The notes under the pieces are model-generated. The model did not search any database. It was not told the DNA's origin and was given only the letters and a program-made list of their open reading frames with translations. This document shows, in pieces, positions 48,600 to 58,951 of a DNA stretch of 64,000 nucleotides (position 1 is the first letter of the stretch; every line of letters begins with the position of its first letter). This stretch comes from Andalucia godoyi. Lineage: Eukaryota > Discoba > Jakobea > Jakobida > Andaluciidae. The stretch spans positions 255,494-319,493 of the forward strand of contig VRVR01000023.1 in NCBI GenBank assembly GCA_009859145.1, given 5' to 3'. Made by a program: the position numbers and the translations under genes.

Positions 48600-49205
48600 A
48601 TGATTCCAGTTGCAGTTCCTGCAGCACTGTCCAACTATGTGTTCATGCGTCCTGTTTCGGCTCCCGAGGCCTCCCGAGAAGCATGGGGCGCAGCGATGCG
48701 CACGTGCATTGCTCCGGTAATCTCGCATTTGAAACTCTTTTCCGTTTTCCACAAATGCCAAGCCTTGAACGCATGCGGGGCCAAACACTATACATTTCTG
48801 GCAAATCAAGTCAGGATGATGTTTCCCGTATTTTCGTTCTCGGATGCGTCCTTCCTTGCGTTTCTGGGCGACTTGTGCACTCCCCACGATCCTCGCTCCC
48901 TCTATCACCGACTCGCTGGGGATCTGTTCTACATTGACAACGATAGATTGGTAGAAAACTGTCTCACACCCATTCTGGCGACCGATGCCGAAATCACGTC
49001 TGCTGTCCGTGCGTATCTTGTGTTGTGCCGCCACGCATTGCTTGACATTGGATTTGCGGAGAACACAACATGCACGACACGTTCTGCAAAACTAAAGCCA
49101 TATCTTGGCATCGTGATTGACATTATTGCAGAGAGGCTGAAGGCTCTGAAATGCGATCTTTCTGTTGATTTGGACGGGACGCTCTCTCTTCGGATTTCGT
49201 CCTAG
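48600..49205 (+). CDS. Uncharacterised 201-residue protein
   Basis: 201 residues from ATG 48600; only a GTG lies earlier in frame. The protein is predicted mostly helical and Cys/Ala/Leu-rich ('HLKLFSVFHKCQALNACGAK', 'YLVLCRHALLDIGFAENTTC', 'YLGIVIDIIAERLKALKCDL'). It has no membrane segment or motif I know. Its composition supports a real gene more than a known function. Confidence 0.65.
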   Translation: MIPVAVPAALSNYVFMRPVSAPEASREAWGAAMRTCIAPVISHLKLFSVFHKCQALNACGAKHYTFLANQVRMMFPVFSFSDASFLAFLGDLCTPHDPRSLYHRLAGDLFYIDNDRLVENCLTPILATDAEITSAVRAYLVLCRHALLDIGFAENTTCTTRSAKLKPYLGIVIDIIAERLKALKCDLSVDLDGTLSLRISS

Positions 49206-49592
49206 TGTCAGAACAGAGTGGCTGCATTTTTCCCCCTCCCCCTCCTTCTCACTCTCGCTCTCATGTACGTTTCGGAGACCGCCATCGCGCTCGTGTTGGG
49301 GAAGCGACTTTCGCAGAAAGCATCCTGCTGCAGGCACACCGTCCCCTGCGCAGAATATGGACATGGAGAGCCACGAAGAGACTGCACAAACACGCCATTG
49401 GACACAAGAGAAAGGGAAACAAACAAACAAACACCGCAGTTGTGCTATGAATGCCACAATGTTGTTTACAGATACGTACGAAAATCCAATACACGCAATT
49501 CCACGTCCAATCACTGAGGGCACCATTATCTTTTCTAATTCCGATTGGCGAACAATCCTGGGTTCGGTTCGGATCGGTTCTGCTGTTTGGAT
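49206..49592. other. Intergenic region between converging genes
   Basis: About 390 bases with a short ACAA/CAAA repeat (49420-49434). Several overlapping frames exist on both strands, but none looks like protein. Confidence 0.4.
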
Positions 49593-50201
49593 CTACAGAA
49601 TCGAGCGCATTGCCTTGATGGTGGCGGATTCCTCGGACTCGCCAGACGGCTTGCACTTGGAAAGGATGATCTGGGGGAGGGTGAAGACGGAAACTGGCAG
49701 AGAGTCAAGCGGCTTGAACGAGACGTAGTCAACCTGCACAGAAAACACAAGGGCGTGGTCAACCTCACGGACGGGGACGGGCTTGGCTCCCTGAGTGTTC
49801 CAGAAGTCAGTCTGAGAAGACGAGCTGTCCGTCCATGACCAATGGTCGCAGGTCTGTCCAGAAATGACATCCGTGCCGACATATGCGGCATTCGAGGGGA
49901 CGGCAAGCGGGGCCAACTTTCCAGAGAGAGCACGAGTCGAGCACTCAAAGAACTTCACAATGTACTCGACACCGGTATCGTACCGCTGGATGATGGTAAG
50001 GCCTTCGTCCGGATAGCGGACGAGGTAGCGCTGGTTGGTGTAGTCGTTTGCATTCTCAAACGCAAGAAATTCCCCAGACACGGTGTTCTTCCAAGTCAGC
50101 GTTGCGTTGTAAACGGGTGCAAACACGGGAGGCGAGGGAGCTGCATATACAGAGGCGGCGGCGAGGCCAAGGATAACAGCAAGAGCAGTGAAGGTACGCA
50201 T
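49593..50201 (-). CDS. Secreted protein of unknown function (signal peptide)
   Basis: 202 residues from ATG 50201. A textbook signal peptide ('MRTFTALAVILGLAAASVYA') with a likely cut after AYA/A opens the protein. The mature part is beta-rich with two cysteines in a row of turns ('KFFECSTRALSGKLAPLAVP', 'TDVISGQTCDHWSWTDSSSS'). The pattern recalls the ependymin/LolA-like lipid-binding barrels found in secreted proteins of many eukaryotes, but this is a resemblance only. The upstream extension (to a GTG) would hide the signal peptide, so the ATG is preferred. Confidence 0.8.
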   Translation of the reverse strand: MRTFTALAVILGLAAASVYAAPSPPVFAPVYNATLTWKNTVSGEFLAFENANDYTNQRYLVRYPDEGLTIIQRYDTGVEYIVKFFECSTRALSGKLAPLAVPSNAAYVGTDVISGQTCDHWSWTDSSSSQTDFWNTQGAKPVPVREVDHALVFSVQVDYVSFKPLDSLPVSVFTLPQIILSKCKPSGESEESATIKAMRSIL

Positions 50202-50501
50202 TGTCGGTGATAAAGCGAAACGAATCCAAAGAAGAAAGAAAAAGAAAAGCGGAGAAGGAAAAAGAAAAGCGGAGAAAGAAAAAAAAAAAAATGGAGGACG
50301 GATGGAGAAAGGAAAAGAAAAATGGGCGGAACGAGAAAACAAACGACCTGCACGGAGGAGGCCATTTTTAAAAAGTCTGCCAGAGAGAGGGGCAATTTCC
50401 CGATAGCCTTCCATAACCTCATTAGATGTGTACCGGCTAATCCCACTGCGAAATCCCAAAAAAAAACGAAAACAGACATGCCTACAACAGGCAATTACAT
50501 T
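50202..50501. other. Spacer between two minus-strand genes
   Basis: About 300 bases, purine-rich (AGAAAGAAA runs at 50230-50335), probably the leader of the secreted protein gene and the 3' UTR of ARL16. Confidence 0.4.
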
Positions 50502-51222
50502 TCACACAATTGTGTGGATCCAATGAATGACATCCTGAGGATTCAGTGCGATGTCGATATTCTGTTTCCATGAGTTGTTGTTTGGAAACGCGAGGGAATC
50601 CACATTGAGCACATCATAAACGACTACGTCGTGACTGGCAGCCACGGGCGACTCCCATTTGGATATGAACACACACACAGGAATCTTACATTCTGTTTTT
50701 GCAATCAAGTCACGGAATTCAACACAAGCAACTGAAAAATCACTGGGATTTGCAGAATCTACTACGAAAATAATGCCCTTGGCACTCGAAAGATAGGTGT
50801 GCCACAACATCAGAAACGAGCCGCCGACTTCCCGGAGAGCAACGGTGGCTCCTTTCTTCAGCACAACATGCTCAATGTCCACACCGATCGTTGGCTGAGT
50901 GTCTGGAAGCTGGAACCGAGCAGGACCATGCTGCGTCTTCTTTCGGTCTTGCGCTGCAAGCTCTATTTTTCTCTTCCATCATTTGGTTCAAACAAACAAC
51001 GAAACAAAACAAAAAAAACCAATAAACGGAAACACAACCGTAGCAATACAAGGATGACAAACACAAAAGAGATCCGCGGAGGAAAACAAAAAAATGAGCA
51101 ATCGAATTCTTTCAAAACGCGGGGGATACTGGCCAAAAAACTCATCACAACATACCCTTGATTTGGAGAACCAGCGTGGATTTCCCAGAAAAAGAGCTTC
51201 CAAGAACCAGTACTTCAGACAT
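50502..51222 (-). CDS. ARL16: ARL16-like small GTPase; two exons
   Basis: Exon 1 is 51222-51156 (22 codons plus one base) and exon 2 is 50962-50502, joined in phase 1 to give 175 residues. Exon 1 supplies the P-loop ('MSEVLVLGSSFSGKSTLVLQ'). After splicing come switch I 'PTIGVDIEHVV' and switch II-like 'ALREVGGSFLMLWHTYLSS', then 'GIIFVVDSANPSDFSVACVE'. This fits ARL16 ('TVGTNL', 'IRELGG', 'LLFVMDASDPTQLSASCVQL'), an ARF-family protein linked to cilia traffic. The guanine-specificity NKxD is degenerate ('FISKWES'), and there is no N-terminal myristoylated helix. Divergent from the channel gene. Confidence 0.82.
50963..51155 (-). other. Intron of ARL16
   Basis: 193 bases, GTATGT donor and AAAAATAG acceptor, phase 1. 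It separates the P-loop exon from the rest of the G domain. Confidence 0.85.
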
Positions 51223-51507
51223 TACTGCATATTCTCTTCCAATGATTCGCCGTGCCAAAAAACCACGTTCAAAACCATTTAAGCACGGCAGAAGAAGGAG
51301 GAAAAAAAAAAATTGGAAGGGGAAAAGAGATGCGGTCGATGTGTGTCGACACCATGGTCATCCGACAACAGTCCCATCATTGGCTCGGCAATGATCGACT
51401 ATCACGCAGTCGAAAAACAGCATGGGTGCTCCGCCACATGACCAGTTCGTTCTGCTGCAGACGAGTTGGCGCACTGACACCCCGAACGTGTAGGAGTACT
51501 TGCAGAG
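51223..51507. promoter_or_regulatory. Divergent intergenic region
   Basis: 285 bases between the ARL16 and channel gene starts. No gene. It probably holds both promoters. Confidence 0.35.
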
Positions 51508-54500
51508 ATGACGGAAAATCACACAGCACTGCGCTCAGAAGATGTTGTCAACCTCTGTCTGAACCTCAACACGTCCTCCCGAAATTGCGATGGTGTTCTG
51601 GCGCTACGACAAAAGGTAGTCTGTGCGGAGATGCGGTCCGCTGAGAAGTTTCGAGAAAGTGCTCTTTCGTATCTTGATTCGCTTTGGAAGATTGAGGTTA
51701 TTAATGAAAAGGAGCCTGCGGATGCTCCTTCCGTTTCTGCTAATCCCACGATCCGGTACGGTGACAGCGTTCGTCTTATCCACCATATTCGAGAGCGAGC
51801 ACTGTGTCTCAGTCGCGACTGCGCCGATGACAAGACCGGACAGCTGCTGCCGTTTGTCGAAGATAACGAGTCTGCGTCGTCTTCAAAGAATAGTGCTTCG
51901 TGTGTCTGGGTTGTGCAGCCTGGATTTCGGACGCGCACAGTAGGAGATGCTGTGATGCCGAATGATGCTGTTGTTTTGTTCCATCCCTTCACGCAGTACT
52001 ACATCATTTTCCCAGAGGTATACGATGCCATCCGGGACGGATGTTGTCCAAAATTAGTGGGTTCTCCGCTACCTCGCTGTTCGTGGAGGATAGTGTTTCA
52101 CTCGACGAATGCACATTCGCGATGGACGATGGGACAAGTCTCCAAGATTGTGCACTGCGAATCAAAACGGGTATTATGTACGACTCCCCAAATTTTGGAA
52201 GAGAGAGTTTCTGATGGCCAAAATGCAAGTCATCAAGATGGTGTGAAAATTGGAAATTCTCTGCTCAATCCTTTCACATCCGTTTCCAATTTGATTTCTG
52301 ATTCGCTTTGCTATCGGCATCGCGTGGCCTCCGATTCCATGGACAATCCGTTGTTTTCGTCGCAGCTGTGGATTATCGAGCCGCTGGATCCGTTGCGAAC
52401 TGGGACAGACATTCGATTTGGAGACGAGGTCCGTTTCAGGCACCTTCCTACGCAAACCTGGCTGTCGCTTGACAAGTCTCAGTCAGTGTTTGCACCTGAA
52501 GACCGCGATGAGTTGAATATCACCGTTTTGGAAACAGGAGGAGCACGTGGCACAGGAGGCACAGGAGGCACAGGAGACACAGGAGGAACAGGGGGGAATG
52601 GAGCAGTCGAAGAAAAGAAATCGATTTTGAGCCTGTTGAAATTGTTCCGCAGCGCTACTGCTGCACAAGAGTCCGCAGAAGCGGGAGGCAAGGCCGCTGG
52701 ATCTTCCAATGTTTCAGTCCCGCAGTCCAGACCTCTTTATCTGACTCCAGAGACAGGAGATGTCTTTGTAATTTCACCGCTGGAGCTTCTGTCATCTGTT
52801 CCGCTTATGCACTCCTCTTATTTTTGCATCGTGCACAAGAAGTCCGGGAGGAGTCTGTGCATGAGTGTGAACGGAGTTCCAGTTCTTCGACACGAGCGCG
52901 ATATTTCCAATGCATATCGTTTTTCTTCTGTCGATTCTTCAAGCCTGAGCGCATTGGTCGACGCGGTGAATGCGCTGGACGTCCTTTTGGACGGGTCCAT
53001 GGCTGCATGGAACTCGTTCATCTTTGCTTCGAAGCTGGAGCAAAATTCGTTTGTATCCTTACACGGGCTTCAGTACATTCTTTGGAAGCTACGGAAAATC
53101 CGACACGACATTGACGACGACTCGGATTCAGATGCAGAGGATACAGAATCCGCAAACCCACTTTCTACCTCATCTGCGACGAAGACACCGAAGAACGTGA
53201 GACATTGTCCTGCGTTGCAGTCGCTTCTGCGTTTTTTGAGGTTGGTGTGCGAGGATAACGAGGATGCATGCAGTTCCTTGGATTCCAGCGCAATATCTCT
53301 TATCATGAGTTTTGCAAGAGAGTTTTCGTTCGAGTATTCTCGCACCGCAGTTGAAGCGCTGACGACGATTTTCCTTTCTTCTTTCTTTCAGCGAAACTCC
53401 TTGGATTCCGATGATTTTGTCGATTTTTTCGAGTTGTATTCTGCAGCGGCGGAGCTTCCGAGCTTCCGGATTCTACTGTTGAATTTATTGTCGGCCCTGT
53501 GCTTCAATTGTCCTCGAAACAGAGCAGCAATCGGGTTAGTGCTTCCGAAATCGATATGTCATGTTTATTCTATCTCGGAACTCGATCGGTCTGTGACGGT
53601 TTTGCAAATTGGTTCAAGCTCTCCTCGTTTGCCCTTCGCATCTGCTCTGCAGAGGGGTGAGACCGAGCCTCTGCACCTCGCGTTTTTGCGCTTCGCCATT
53701 GTTCTTTGCGATTCCGAACAAACCAGGGAAAAGAAGGGGTTTGTTCAGCCCGTTTTACAGCAGTGTCTGCCTTTGTTTCTCATAACACGAGTAATTGCCG
53801 AGGCTCCCACGCATGTTGAATTGCGCATTTCTCTTCTAAGATTGATTCGTTTACTCTACGTTGAGTACGATGCAATGCATTTTTCTGTCGAATTCGTTCG
53901 TCCGATACTGGCGAGTGGCTCCGCAGATGCATCGGCAGGCTTCACCTCTGAATCGCCGAATGACTCTCGTGTTACGGAATTGATGCATACCAGCGGAACC
54001 ATGCAAAAGGCGGGGGAGGAGGGCTTCTTGGCGCTTCGAAATTTATTGAAGACCCTCGTAAGCGACCCAAATATTTCGTATCAGTTATTGCATGAAATTT
54101 TGCAAGTTGTTGCGTCATATATACGATTTCGGACATTTGAAAATCGTACGTTTCCAGCTCCCGAAGTGCGAGACATGTTTGTTCCTCTGTTTTCGATTCT
54201 AGTCACATTTTGCGACATCCCGATTGCTGCAGAGGCCGGGGGCGCCAAGGACGAAGCTTCGCGACTGTCTTTAAACATGCGAAGAAGAACGGCACAATCA
54301 GCGCAGGAAACAGAGTTGCGGACAACGAAGATTCCCTTGTCGATCCTCGAAATACTGCAAATTGCGCAACAGGTCTTTCTTGACAGACGCCTTGGAATGC
54401 TGCACAACATGTATGAACGGTCTTCTTCCGAAGATGTCTTTTCTTCTTCTGCAGAAGTCTTCGAGGTCTCGCTTTCTGCGCTTTTGGAAGAGTACGAATT

Positions 54501-57500
54501 GCGCGAAGCATTCAAAAGTGTGATGGTTCATTTATTTTCCACTGATACGAATGCGCATGATATCGGTGCACTTGCATTGCACATTATGGATCATGAAGAA
54601 AGACTCGAACACGTGACGCTTGCCTACTTTTTTAGCTGCAGAGTTGTATCCCTTGCTGTCCGAAACGTGAACCTTTCCGAGATTAAGTCGTTTGTTTGGA
54701 GCAACCTGAAATCACTGTCACTGGTGCTATTGAGCCCAGCAATACTGATTGATAATCTATCATTAGTTGCGCTTCCGGCTTTGGATGCGCTCTGTCTGGT
54801 TCTGGATTCCAGCTATGCACCCATTGCTCGAGAATACATGTGCGTTTGGGACCTTCCTGCTGCTTTGCTTCCTATTTTCACGCCATTGTTCACGTCTCAG
54901 TACGCAGAGAATCTTCGAGAGGTGTATGTGCGTGCCTATGATCTGGTGACAAAATTTGTTTCCGGCCACGGGGATGCAGCCTCGAGAATCGTAGCGCGTG
55001 CTCCTATCTATCGCGATTCAACGCGCCGTTTGGTCAAGTATTATCCAAAGGAGGTCACGAACCTTTGGAGCCAGGCTGTCGTTGCCAATCCCCAAGCTGT
55101 GTGGTCCTTCATTTTGGATGAAGCGAGCATCAAGGAGATTTGCGCGTCACCAATTCAGCAAATTGCAGCCTTTCTTGTTTCGCTGACGACTCACGAGGAA
55201 ACCCCAAAATGGTATTTCACGGTTGCGCTGCGGTCTCTCTTGGAATGTAATGCGAGCATGGATTCCTTCAAGAAGGGTTTCGCGCCGACTTCCATACTAG
55301 AACCAGTTGTTGTCGGGGTTTTGGCAGCGTTGTCCAGTTGCAGGGACCCAGTTGTGGAACGAACATGTCGATCTCTGATCCCGCTGAAGGTTCTGAGAAG
55401 CCATGTGGATGAGTCCGTTGAATATATGACATTTTTTGTGAACCTCTTTTTACGATCCATGTTCGGAGATGATCTGTCCGAGTCCGCTGAATGCTCTCTG
55501 CTTCCTGCAATATTTCGATTCTTGTCGGAGAAAGTACAGGCAGTTTTGAGCGATCATGGCAGGCTGGAGTCCGAGAAACTAGAGTTGTTTCGAAACGTAT
55601 ATCTATCTCCGTTTATTGCTTTTTTGGAATCCCTGTTTGCAGCAGGGGATCGCGCAAACGTGCCCCAGTGGATGGAGATTGTCCGCATGGAAATTTGCGC
55701 GTCATTTTCGCTGTGGAATACGGTTTCTGGACAGTTTTCGTCGCAGCTATTGAAAGAGCGCATTACGTACTTGTTTACGTTGAATCAGCAAATCGAAGAG
55801 CGAAACAACAAGGTGTCTCTGAAGGACAGGCTCAAGAACTCCGTATCGCGGCATAAGTCAACTGCGAGCGGGAAAGCGTTCGCCGCCAGCGATGCAATGT
55901 CGGATGCAGATCACGAGGATGTCCCCATGCTGGACGTCGAAAGTGAAGGATCGGATATGACTGACGCTTCTTCGGAAGGTACGACCAACAGTTCAAATGG
56001 AGATGAAATCGTGGAGGATGCTTTCAAGGTCTTTCAGCGAGACGTGCTGAGTGAATTTTCCTCTGCACTCGATGAGCAACGAGAAAACCGACACATATTC
56101 CTCCAAAATTTGCCGACTGAAACGCTGCGACGTTTTCTGAATTTCATTGGTTCGAGCCCGGAGTGGTTTACGTCTTCCGAGAAACAAATGTGGATCCGAT
56201 ATTGGCTATCCCTGATTCGCGATTTTTCGGGCCGGTCCATGGACAATCAGTCCCGTCTTGATGACGCTGGGGCGACTATCCGCATTCTGGAGACGCTTAG
56301 AGACAGTCGTTTGCTTCCCAGAGCAGATCGGCTTCTGTATCAAGCCGAAGCCCTGCAAACGCTGATGTTCTTGGCGAAGAATGGTAACACTTCGGTGCAG
56401 AGGACAATTCTGAATTTTGTGGAAACCGTTGATGGATTCTTGATTGATTTGCTATTAGAGGTTCTGCGAAATGCAAAATTTGGACAGCATGCTTCCGACG
56501 CTTCTTTGGAAGTGTTGCTGGCCTCCCCGAACCCGTTCAAAGAACATGTCACCTCCTTCATTGACAAGCCTTTTGATGATGGATTGCCATCCGCAGAGAG
56601 GTCTTTCGTCTCTGTGACAGAACCGCTGATGATCGTCCTTGGCTTGATTCAACAGCTGTGTGAAGGCCACAATTTAAGAGCGCAGATTGCGCTAGGCTCT
56701 CTCGTTGAGCCGTTGTTGCAGCTGTTCCTATTGTTTTTCAGGCCGGACCGGCTCACATCGCGTCTTCCAACAGTATGGACCCAAGTCTTGCGGACGCTTT
56801 CGGAGCTTGTCCAGGGTCCTTGCGCACAGAATCAGACGGCGTTCTTGTTATTCGTCACCAAGCACGATGTGCTGCAGCAGATTGCGTCTTTCAGGCCTCG
56901 CATTCTTGAGATCCTTGCGGACAGGATGCCAGAAAAGAGTCTGAAGAAGTACCACAAGAAGTATGTGCGAATCAACAACAAGAAACTACGGACGAATGCA
57001 CTTGACGAATTCGGCGACGCCGGTGACGGTGTTTTTGAGCGAGATGACGACGAAGAGGACGACGATGGTTTTGAAGCTGCATGGGTGGTTCCCATGTTGG
57101 CATCCACAAAGAATGAGTGGCAATTTCTGTCAGAGTTTGTGACGCTCATTCGTTCGCTGCTGGAAGGAGGTCAGTATTTGCAACAGATCAACGCGCTCTC
57201 TCTGATCCTGCTCCCGTCTTACTGGCTTGTTCAGAGTCTCCGCATGTACTTCTTGTATCGCCACCTAAGACGTGGCGATCCGGTTTCGGCGGAAAATTTG
57301 CTCGTCAATTGCATCGCGCCGTGCTATCTGTTGTATCGCTCGATATCACTGAGTTCCGACCAAGCACGCATTCCGCCGTTGGACAGGTACATTGGCTGTG
57401 TGGAGATTACGTACCCAGATGGCTTTGTTGGCCCTTACACGTATCTCAAACCAATTTGGAACGTCCAACTTCGTAGTGCAGATCGAAAGCTTGTCGTTTT

Positions 57501-58860
57501 CAATGTGGATCGATCTTCCCCGATCGACAAGGTTTCATCACTGGTTGAAACGTCCAAGGAGTGGTCGCCGATTTTGAAAACCAGAGAAAAGATCTTCAAG
57601 GCAAATCCGCTGGCTCCTCATTCCAGGCAGATATTTTCTGTTCTCCGTATCATCACGAATCTCTTGATCATTCTTTTCAATGTTGGTGTGGTCATCAACT
57701 GGCCATTCACTCTTGAAGAGAAGTCAACGGGCGTTGTCGCATTGTCATCAATTTGCGTCGCCTTGCTTGTCTGCAGAGTCGGACACTTTTTCATTCTTGA
57801 CTTTGCGGATTACGTTTCCAAACCTTGGCGAGGGCTCGTTCCGTTTTCTTATTTGCTGTTCTTGGTTGCGATGAATGTTCTTGCGCTGACTGTCCACAAA
57901 TTCTTTTATGCCGCGCTCCTTGTGGATTTGGTTCTTCAGTCGGAAATCATGCGATCCGTGTTCATGAGCATCACGAAGAACGGTATTGCCATCCTGCTTA
58001 CGCTGTTGTTCATTGTGATTGTGTTGTATTTCTTTTCGCTGTATGCGTTTGCGACGGTTTCCGACCGGTTTGTGGATGCCGATGGTAATTCTACTTGTAC
58101 GTCTGTTCCACGGTGTTTTGCGAATTTGTTGACGAGCTTTCCCTCCAATGGTGATAAGGTTTCGAGCGTGATGGATCTAGCACGCAGGCCGTCCAATTTT
58201 ATCTTTTTCGTTCTTTTCTGGCTTTGCATCATGGTGTTTTTGCTGAATATTCTCTTCGGTTTGATCGTTGATGCTTTTGGTTCCGAAAGAGAAGCAAAAC
58301 AAGAAGTGGTAGACGACTGTTACGAACGATGTTTTATCTGTGCCATCGAGTCTGCTCGGTTGGATCGTGAGCGGCAGCCGATTGGTTTCCGAGGACACAT
58401 CAAACAGGAGCATAACATGTGGGATTACTTCTTTTTGGTCGCCCAAGTTCTGGATAAGGTCCACTTTGTTGGTGAGACAGAATTGAACGGGGTTGAGACT
58501 CTCATATTGCGCGGACTGAGTGATGGTCGATGCGGGTTTTTCCCCCTGCACCGATCATTCTGGCTGGAGCAGCATGGCATGCGGAGCAGCAGCGAGCCAG
58601 TACCGCAGTTGGTTGGATCCAAAACAGAAGTTCAGGACGGTGCTGTGCAAGATGCTTCAGATGTTTCGTTTCTGCAGGTTGTTGATGATACTATTCGAGA
58701 TTTGCTGGAGCGAGTTTCCGTAGTGGAACGTGAAAACGCGGCCAAAGCAGAACGCCTCGAGAGCATTCAAATGGCTCTCCAGGCGCAGATGGTGGCATTG
58801 CAGCAGTCTCATGATTCGCTGGCGAGTTCTGTTTCTCAAGCCGAGGTTATTCCAGGATGA
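51508..58860 (+). CDS. IP3-receptor/ryanodine-receptor-like Ca2+-release channel
   Basis: 2450 residues from ATG 51508, one uninterrupted exon. Residues about 70-480 contain MIR-type beta-trefoil repeats ('IRYGDSVRLIHHIRERALCL', 'DIRFGDEVRFRHLPTQTWLS', 'SSYFCIVHKKSGRSLCMSV'). A long helical RIH/armadillo body follows. The C-terminal channel has six hydrophobic segments, a pore region ('VPRCFANLLTSFPSNGDKVS' near residue 2200), S6 'VFLLNILFGLIVDAFGSERE' and the IP3R-type zinc site ('YERCFICAIESARLD', 'GHIKQEHNMWDYFFL'). A coiled coil ends the protein. The S6 and C2H2 motifs are diagnostic for IP3R/RyR. Differences: the filter lacks GGGVGD (only GD kept), and no 'RTTGR'-type IP3-binding loop is visible. 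The product most likely forms an intracellular Ca2+ channel, whose ligand is uncertain. Confidence 0.92.
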   Translation: MTENHTALRSEDVVNLCLNLNTSSRNCDGVLALRQKVVCAEMRSAEKFRESALSYLDSLWKIEVINEKEPADAPSVSANPTIRYGDSVRLIHHIRERALCLSRDCADDKTGQLLPFVEDNESASSSKNSASCVWVVQPGFRTRTVGDAVMPNDAVVLFHPFTQYYIIFPEVYDAIRDGCCPKLVGSPLPRCSWRIVFHSTNAHSRWTMGQVSKIVHCESKRVLCTTPQILEERVSDGQNASHQDGVKIGNSLLNPFTSVSNLISDSLCYRHRVASDSMDNPLFSSQLWIIEPLDPLRTGTDIRFGDEVRFRHLPTQTWLSLDKSQSVFAPEDRDELNITVLETGGARGTGGTGGTGDTGGTGGNGAVEEKKSILSLLKLFRSATAAQESAEAGGKAAGSSNVSVPQSRPLYLTPETGDVFVISPLELLSSVPLMHSSYFCIVHKKSGRSLCMSVNGVPVLRHERDISNAYRFSSVDSSSLSALVDAVNALDVLLDGSMAAWNSFIFASKLEQNSFVSLHGLQYILWKLRKIRHDIDDDSDSDAEDTESANPLSTSSATKTPKNVRHCPALQSLLRFLRLVCEDNEDACSSLDSSAISLIMSFAREFSFEYSRTAVEALTTIFLSSFFQRNSLDSDDFVDFFELYSAAAELPSFRILLLNLLSALCFNCPRNRAAIGLVLPKSICHVYSISELDRSVTVLQIGSSSPRLPFASALQRGETEPLHLAFLRFAIVLCDSEQTREKKGFVQPVLQQCLPLFLITRVIAEAPTHVELRISLLRLIRLLYVEYDAMHFSVEFVRPILASGSADASAGFTSESPNDSRVTELMHTSGTMQKAGEEGFLALRNLLKTLVSDPNISYQLLHEILQVVASYIRFRTFENRTFPAPEVRDMFVPLFSILVTFCDIPIAAEAGGAKDEASRLSLNMRRRTAQSAQETELRTTKIPLSILEILQIAQQVFLDRRLGMLHNMYERSSSEDVFSSSAEVFEVSLSALLEEYELREAFKSVMVHLFSTDTNAHDIGALALHIMDHEERLEHVTLAYFFSCRVVSLAVRNVNLSEIKSFVWSNLKSLSLVLLSPAILIDNLSLVALPALDALCLVLDSSYAPIAREYMCVWDLPAALLPIFTPLFTSQYAENLREVYVRAYDLVTKFVSGHGDAASRIVARAPIYRDSTRRLVKYYPKEVTNLWSQAVVANPQAVWSFILDEASIKEICASPIQQIAAFLVSLTTHEETPKWYFTVALRSLLECNASMDSFKKGFAPTSILEPVVVGVLAALSSCRDPVVERTCRSLIPLKVLRSHVDESVEYMTFFVNLFLRSMFGDDLSESAECSLLPAIFRFLSEKVQAVLSDHGRLESEKLELFRNVYLSPFIAFLESLFAAGDRANVPQWMEIVRMEICASFSLWNTVSGQFSSQLLKERITYLFTLNQQIEERNNKVSLKDRLKNSVSRHKSTASGKAFAASDAMSDADHEDVPMLDVESEGSDMTDASSEGTTNSSNGDEIVEDAFKVFQRDVLSEFSSALDEQRENRHIFLQNLPTETLRRFLNFIGSSPEWFTSSEKQMWIRYWLSLIRDFSGRSMDNQSRLDDAGATIRILETLRDSRLLPRADRLLYQAEALQTLMFLAKNGNTSVQRTILNFVETVDGFLIDLLLEVLRNAKFGQHASDASLEVLLASPNPFKEHVTSFIDKPFDDGLPSAERSFVSVTEPLMIVLGLIQQLCEGHNLRAQIALGSLVEPLLQLFLLFFRPDRLTSRLPTVWTQVLRTLSELVQGPCAQNQTAFLLFVTKHDVLQQIASFRPRILEILADRMPEKSLKKYHKKYVRINNKKLRTNALDEFGDAGDGVFERDDDEEDDDGFEAAWVVPMLASTKNEWQFLSEFVTLIRSLLEGGQYLQQINALSLILLPSYWLVQSLRMYFLYRHLRRGDPVSAENLLVNCIAPCYLLYRSISLSSDQARIPPLDRYIGCVEITYPDGFVGPYTYLKPIWNVQLRSADRKLVVFNVDRSSPIDKVSSLVETSKEWSPILKTREKIFKANPLAPHSRQIFSVLRIITNLLIILFNVGVVINWPFTLEEKSTGVVALSSICVALLVCRVGHFFILDFADYVSKPWRGLVPFSYLLFLVAMNVLALTVHKFFYAALLVDLVLQSEIMRSVFMSITKNGIAILLTLLFIVIVLYFFSLYAFATVSDRFVDADGNSTCTSVPRCFANLLTSFPSNGDKVSSVMDLARRPSNFIFFVLFWLCIMVFLLNILFGLIVDAFGSEREAKQEVVDDCYERCFICAIESARLDRERQPIGFRGHIKQEHNMWDYFFLVAQVLDKVHFVGETELNGVETLILRGLSDGRCGFFPLHRSFWLEQHGMRSSSEPVPQLVGSKTEVQDGAVQDASDVSFLQVVDDTIRDLLERVSVVERENAAKAERLESIQMALQAQMVALQQSHDSLASSVSQAEVIPG

Positions 58861-58908
58861 GGAAAAGGAGAGAGGTGGAAAGGAAAAATGATGTTTCATT
58901 GTTTCATT

Positions 58909-58914
58909 AATAAA
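58909..58914 (+). terminator. Probable polyadenylation signal AATAAA
   Basis: AATAAA, 49 bases after the channel gene's TGA and 38 bases before the converging gene's stop, so the two transcripts probably overlap at their ends. Confidence 0.5.
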
Positions 58915-58951
58915 ATTATTTGCAACCACCACCCCACAACAGCACGAGCTG

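Noticed and set aside
48513-49034. Minus-strand frame of 173 codons
   Set aside because: Shadow of the 48600-49205 gene; it starts without ATG and lacks a coherent composition.
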